Positions 5,118 to 5,802 of a stretch of DNA of 5,802 bases are shown piece by piece. Origin of the DNA: Thermoleophilaceae bacterium (lineage in GTDB: Bacteria; Actinomycetota; Thermoleophilia; Solirubrobacterales; Thermoleophilaceae); NCBI GenBank assembly GCA_013695885.1, contig JACCZP010000293.1, positions 1-5,802 on the forward strand, read 5' to 3'. Numbering within the stretch: position 1 is the stretch's first letter; each line of letters starts with the position of its first letter. The translations under genes were made by a program, and so were the position numbers. Under the pieces are notes generated by a model. The model ran no database searches. It saw only the letters and a list, made by a program, of their open reading frames with translations, and was not told where the DNA came from.

Positions 5118-5802
5118 GTGCACCTTCGCTCGCTCACGATCAAGGGCTTCAAGTCCTTCCCGGACCGCACCCGGCTCGAGTTCACCCCGGGCGTCTCCGT
5201 GGTCGTCGGCCCGAACGGCTCCGGCAAGTCCAACATCACCGACGCGGTGCTGTGGGCGCTCGGCGAGCAGAGCCCGCTGGCCGTCCGTGGCCAGAGCATG
5301 CAGGACGTGATCTTCGCCGGCACGGCGGGCACGCCATCGCGCTCGGCGGCCGAGGTCGAGGTGGTGATCGACAACGGCGGGGGCGACCTCGCCAGCGAGT
5401 ACTCGGAGGTCTCGGTGCTGCGCCGGCTCGATCGGTCCGGCGAAGGCGAGTACCGGCTGAACGGCGCCCGCTGTCGCCTGGTCGACGTGCTCGAGGTGCT
5501 CTCGGACACCGGGCTCGGCAAGGAGATGCACTCGGTGGTCTCCCAGGGGAGGATCGAGTCGATCATCCACTCGCGTCCGCGCGACCGGCGGCTGCTGATC
5601 GAGGAGGCGGCGGGGCTCGGCAAGCACCGCAAGCGCCGCCACCGGGCGGAGCTGAAGCTGCGCCGCGCCGAGCAGAACCTGGCCCGCGCCCGCGACGTCG
5701 AGCGCGAGGCGCGCTCGCACCTGCGGCCGCTCAAGCGCCAGGCCGAGGCCGCCGAGCAGCACGCCCGACTCGAGCGCGGCCAGCTCGAGGCCCGGCTCGA
5801 GC
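5118..5802 (+). CDS. smc: Chromosome segregation protein SMC (3' end outside window)
   Basis: Smc is the ATPase core of the bacterial condensin complex with ScpA and ScpB, and it compacts and aligns chromosome arms. The visible 228 residues are the N-terminal half of the head plus the start of the first coiled coil. They show LTIKGFKSFPDRTRLEF (6-22), Walker A GPNGSGKS (31-38), the conserved LRG-type position (VRGQSMQDVIF, R57), the Q-loop SQGRIESI (Q143), and RDRRLLIEEAAGLGKHRKRR leading into charged, helical coiled-coil sequence. The family is usually about 1,150-1,200 residues, so most of the coiled coil, the hinge and the C-terminal head with the signature and Walker B motifs lie beyond the window. 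The GTG at 5118 gives the standard N-terminus. Many actinobacteria have mutM between rnc and smc; here the two are adjacent. Confidence 0.98.
   Translation, partial: MHLRSLTIKGFKSFPDRTRLEFTPGVSVVVGPNGSGKSNITDAVLWALGEQSPLAVRGQSMQDVIFAGTAGTPSRSAAEVEVVIDNGGGDLASEYSEVSVLRRLDRSGEGEYRLNGARCRLVDVLEVLSDTGLGKEMHSVVSQGRIESIIHSRPRDRRLLIEEAAGLGKHRKRRHRAELKLRRAEQNLARARDVEREARSHLRPLKRQAEAAEQHARLERGQLEARLE

Noticed and set aside
3581..5734. 717-codon open frame on the minus strand across the DUF177, rpmF, rnc and smc genes
   Set aside because: It is antisense to four well-recognised genes. Its translation is Arg/Ser/Ala/Pro-rich without family motifs, as expected from the complement of GC-rich codons.
4896..5762. 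288-codon minus-strand open frame opposite rnc and smc
   Set aside because: It is a shadow of the smc and rnc codons, with no recognisable motif and no start context.

Overview
The window is gene-dense, very GC-rich DNA (by eye well above 65% G+C, with codons strongly biased to G/C in third position). All real genes lie on the + strand. It is a conserved housekeeping block of the Actinomycetota: recG (5' end outside the window), rsmD, coaD, a SepIVA/DivIVA-like coiled-coil gene, a DUF177 (YceD) gene, rpmF, rnc and smc (3' end outside the window). Gene order, the short SepIVA-like protein, and near-leaderless TANNNT promoters next to start codons all point to an actinobacterium. A deep-branching class such as Thermoleophilia (Solirubrobacterales or Gaiellales type) is my best guess. 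The class-level call is inference and was not tested by any search.

Layout. Positions 1-3009 hold a tightly packed group in which recG and rsmD share a GTGA overlap and rsmD and coaD overlap by 11 nt. A 48-nt gap leads to the SepIVA-like gene (3058-3519). A 63-nt gap then leads to the DUF177 gene (3583-4101), a 28-nt gap to rpmF (4130-4321), and an 87-nt gap to rnc (4409-5104). After 13 nt smc starts at 5118 and runs off the end. No gene-free stretch exceeds 100 bases. I see no tRNA, rRNA, mobile element, CRISPR array or convincing rho-independent terminator.

How the genes relate. The block mixes fork rescue (RecG), ribosome maturation (RsmD on 16S rRNA, DUF177 linked to 23S rRNA, L32, RNase III), coenzyme A synthesis (CoaD), septum or pole growth (SepIVA-like) and chromosome condensation (Smc). 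The genes are linked by conserved order rather than by one pathway. DUF177-rpmF-rnc is the most coherent functional set, as all three act on the 50S subunit or rRNA.

The most notable point is the RNase III. It has the normal fold, signature and dsRNA-binding domain, but three conserved acidic residues of the nuclease centre are replaced: Ala at the E. coli E41 position, Ala at E65 and Ser at D114. E38, D45 and E117 are kept. Second is a recurring TANNNT-CG element placed 8-10 nt before the ATG of the DUF177 gene, rpmF and rnc, consistent with separate near-leaderless promoters. I found no wholly new system; the window is otherwise orthodox core genome.
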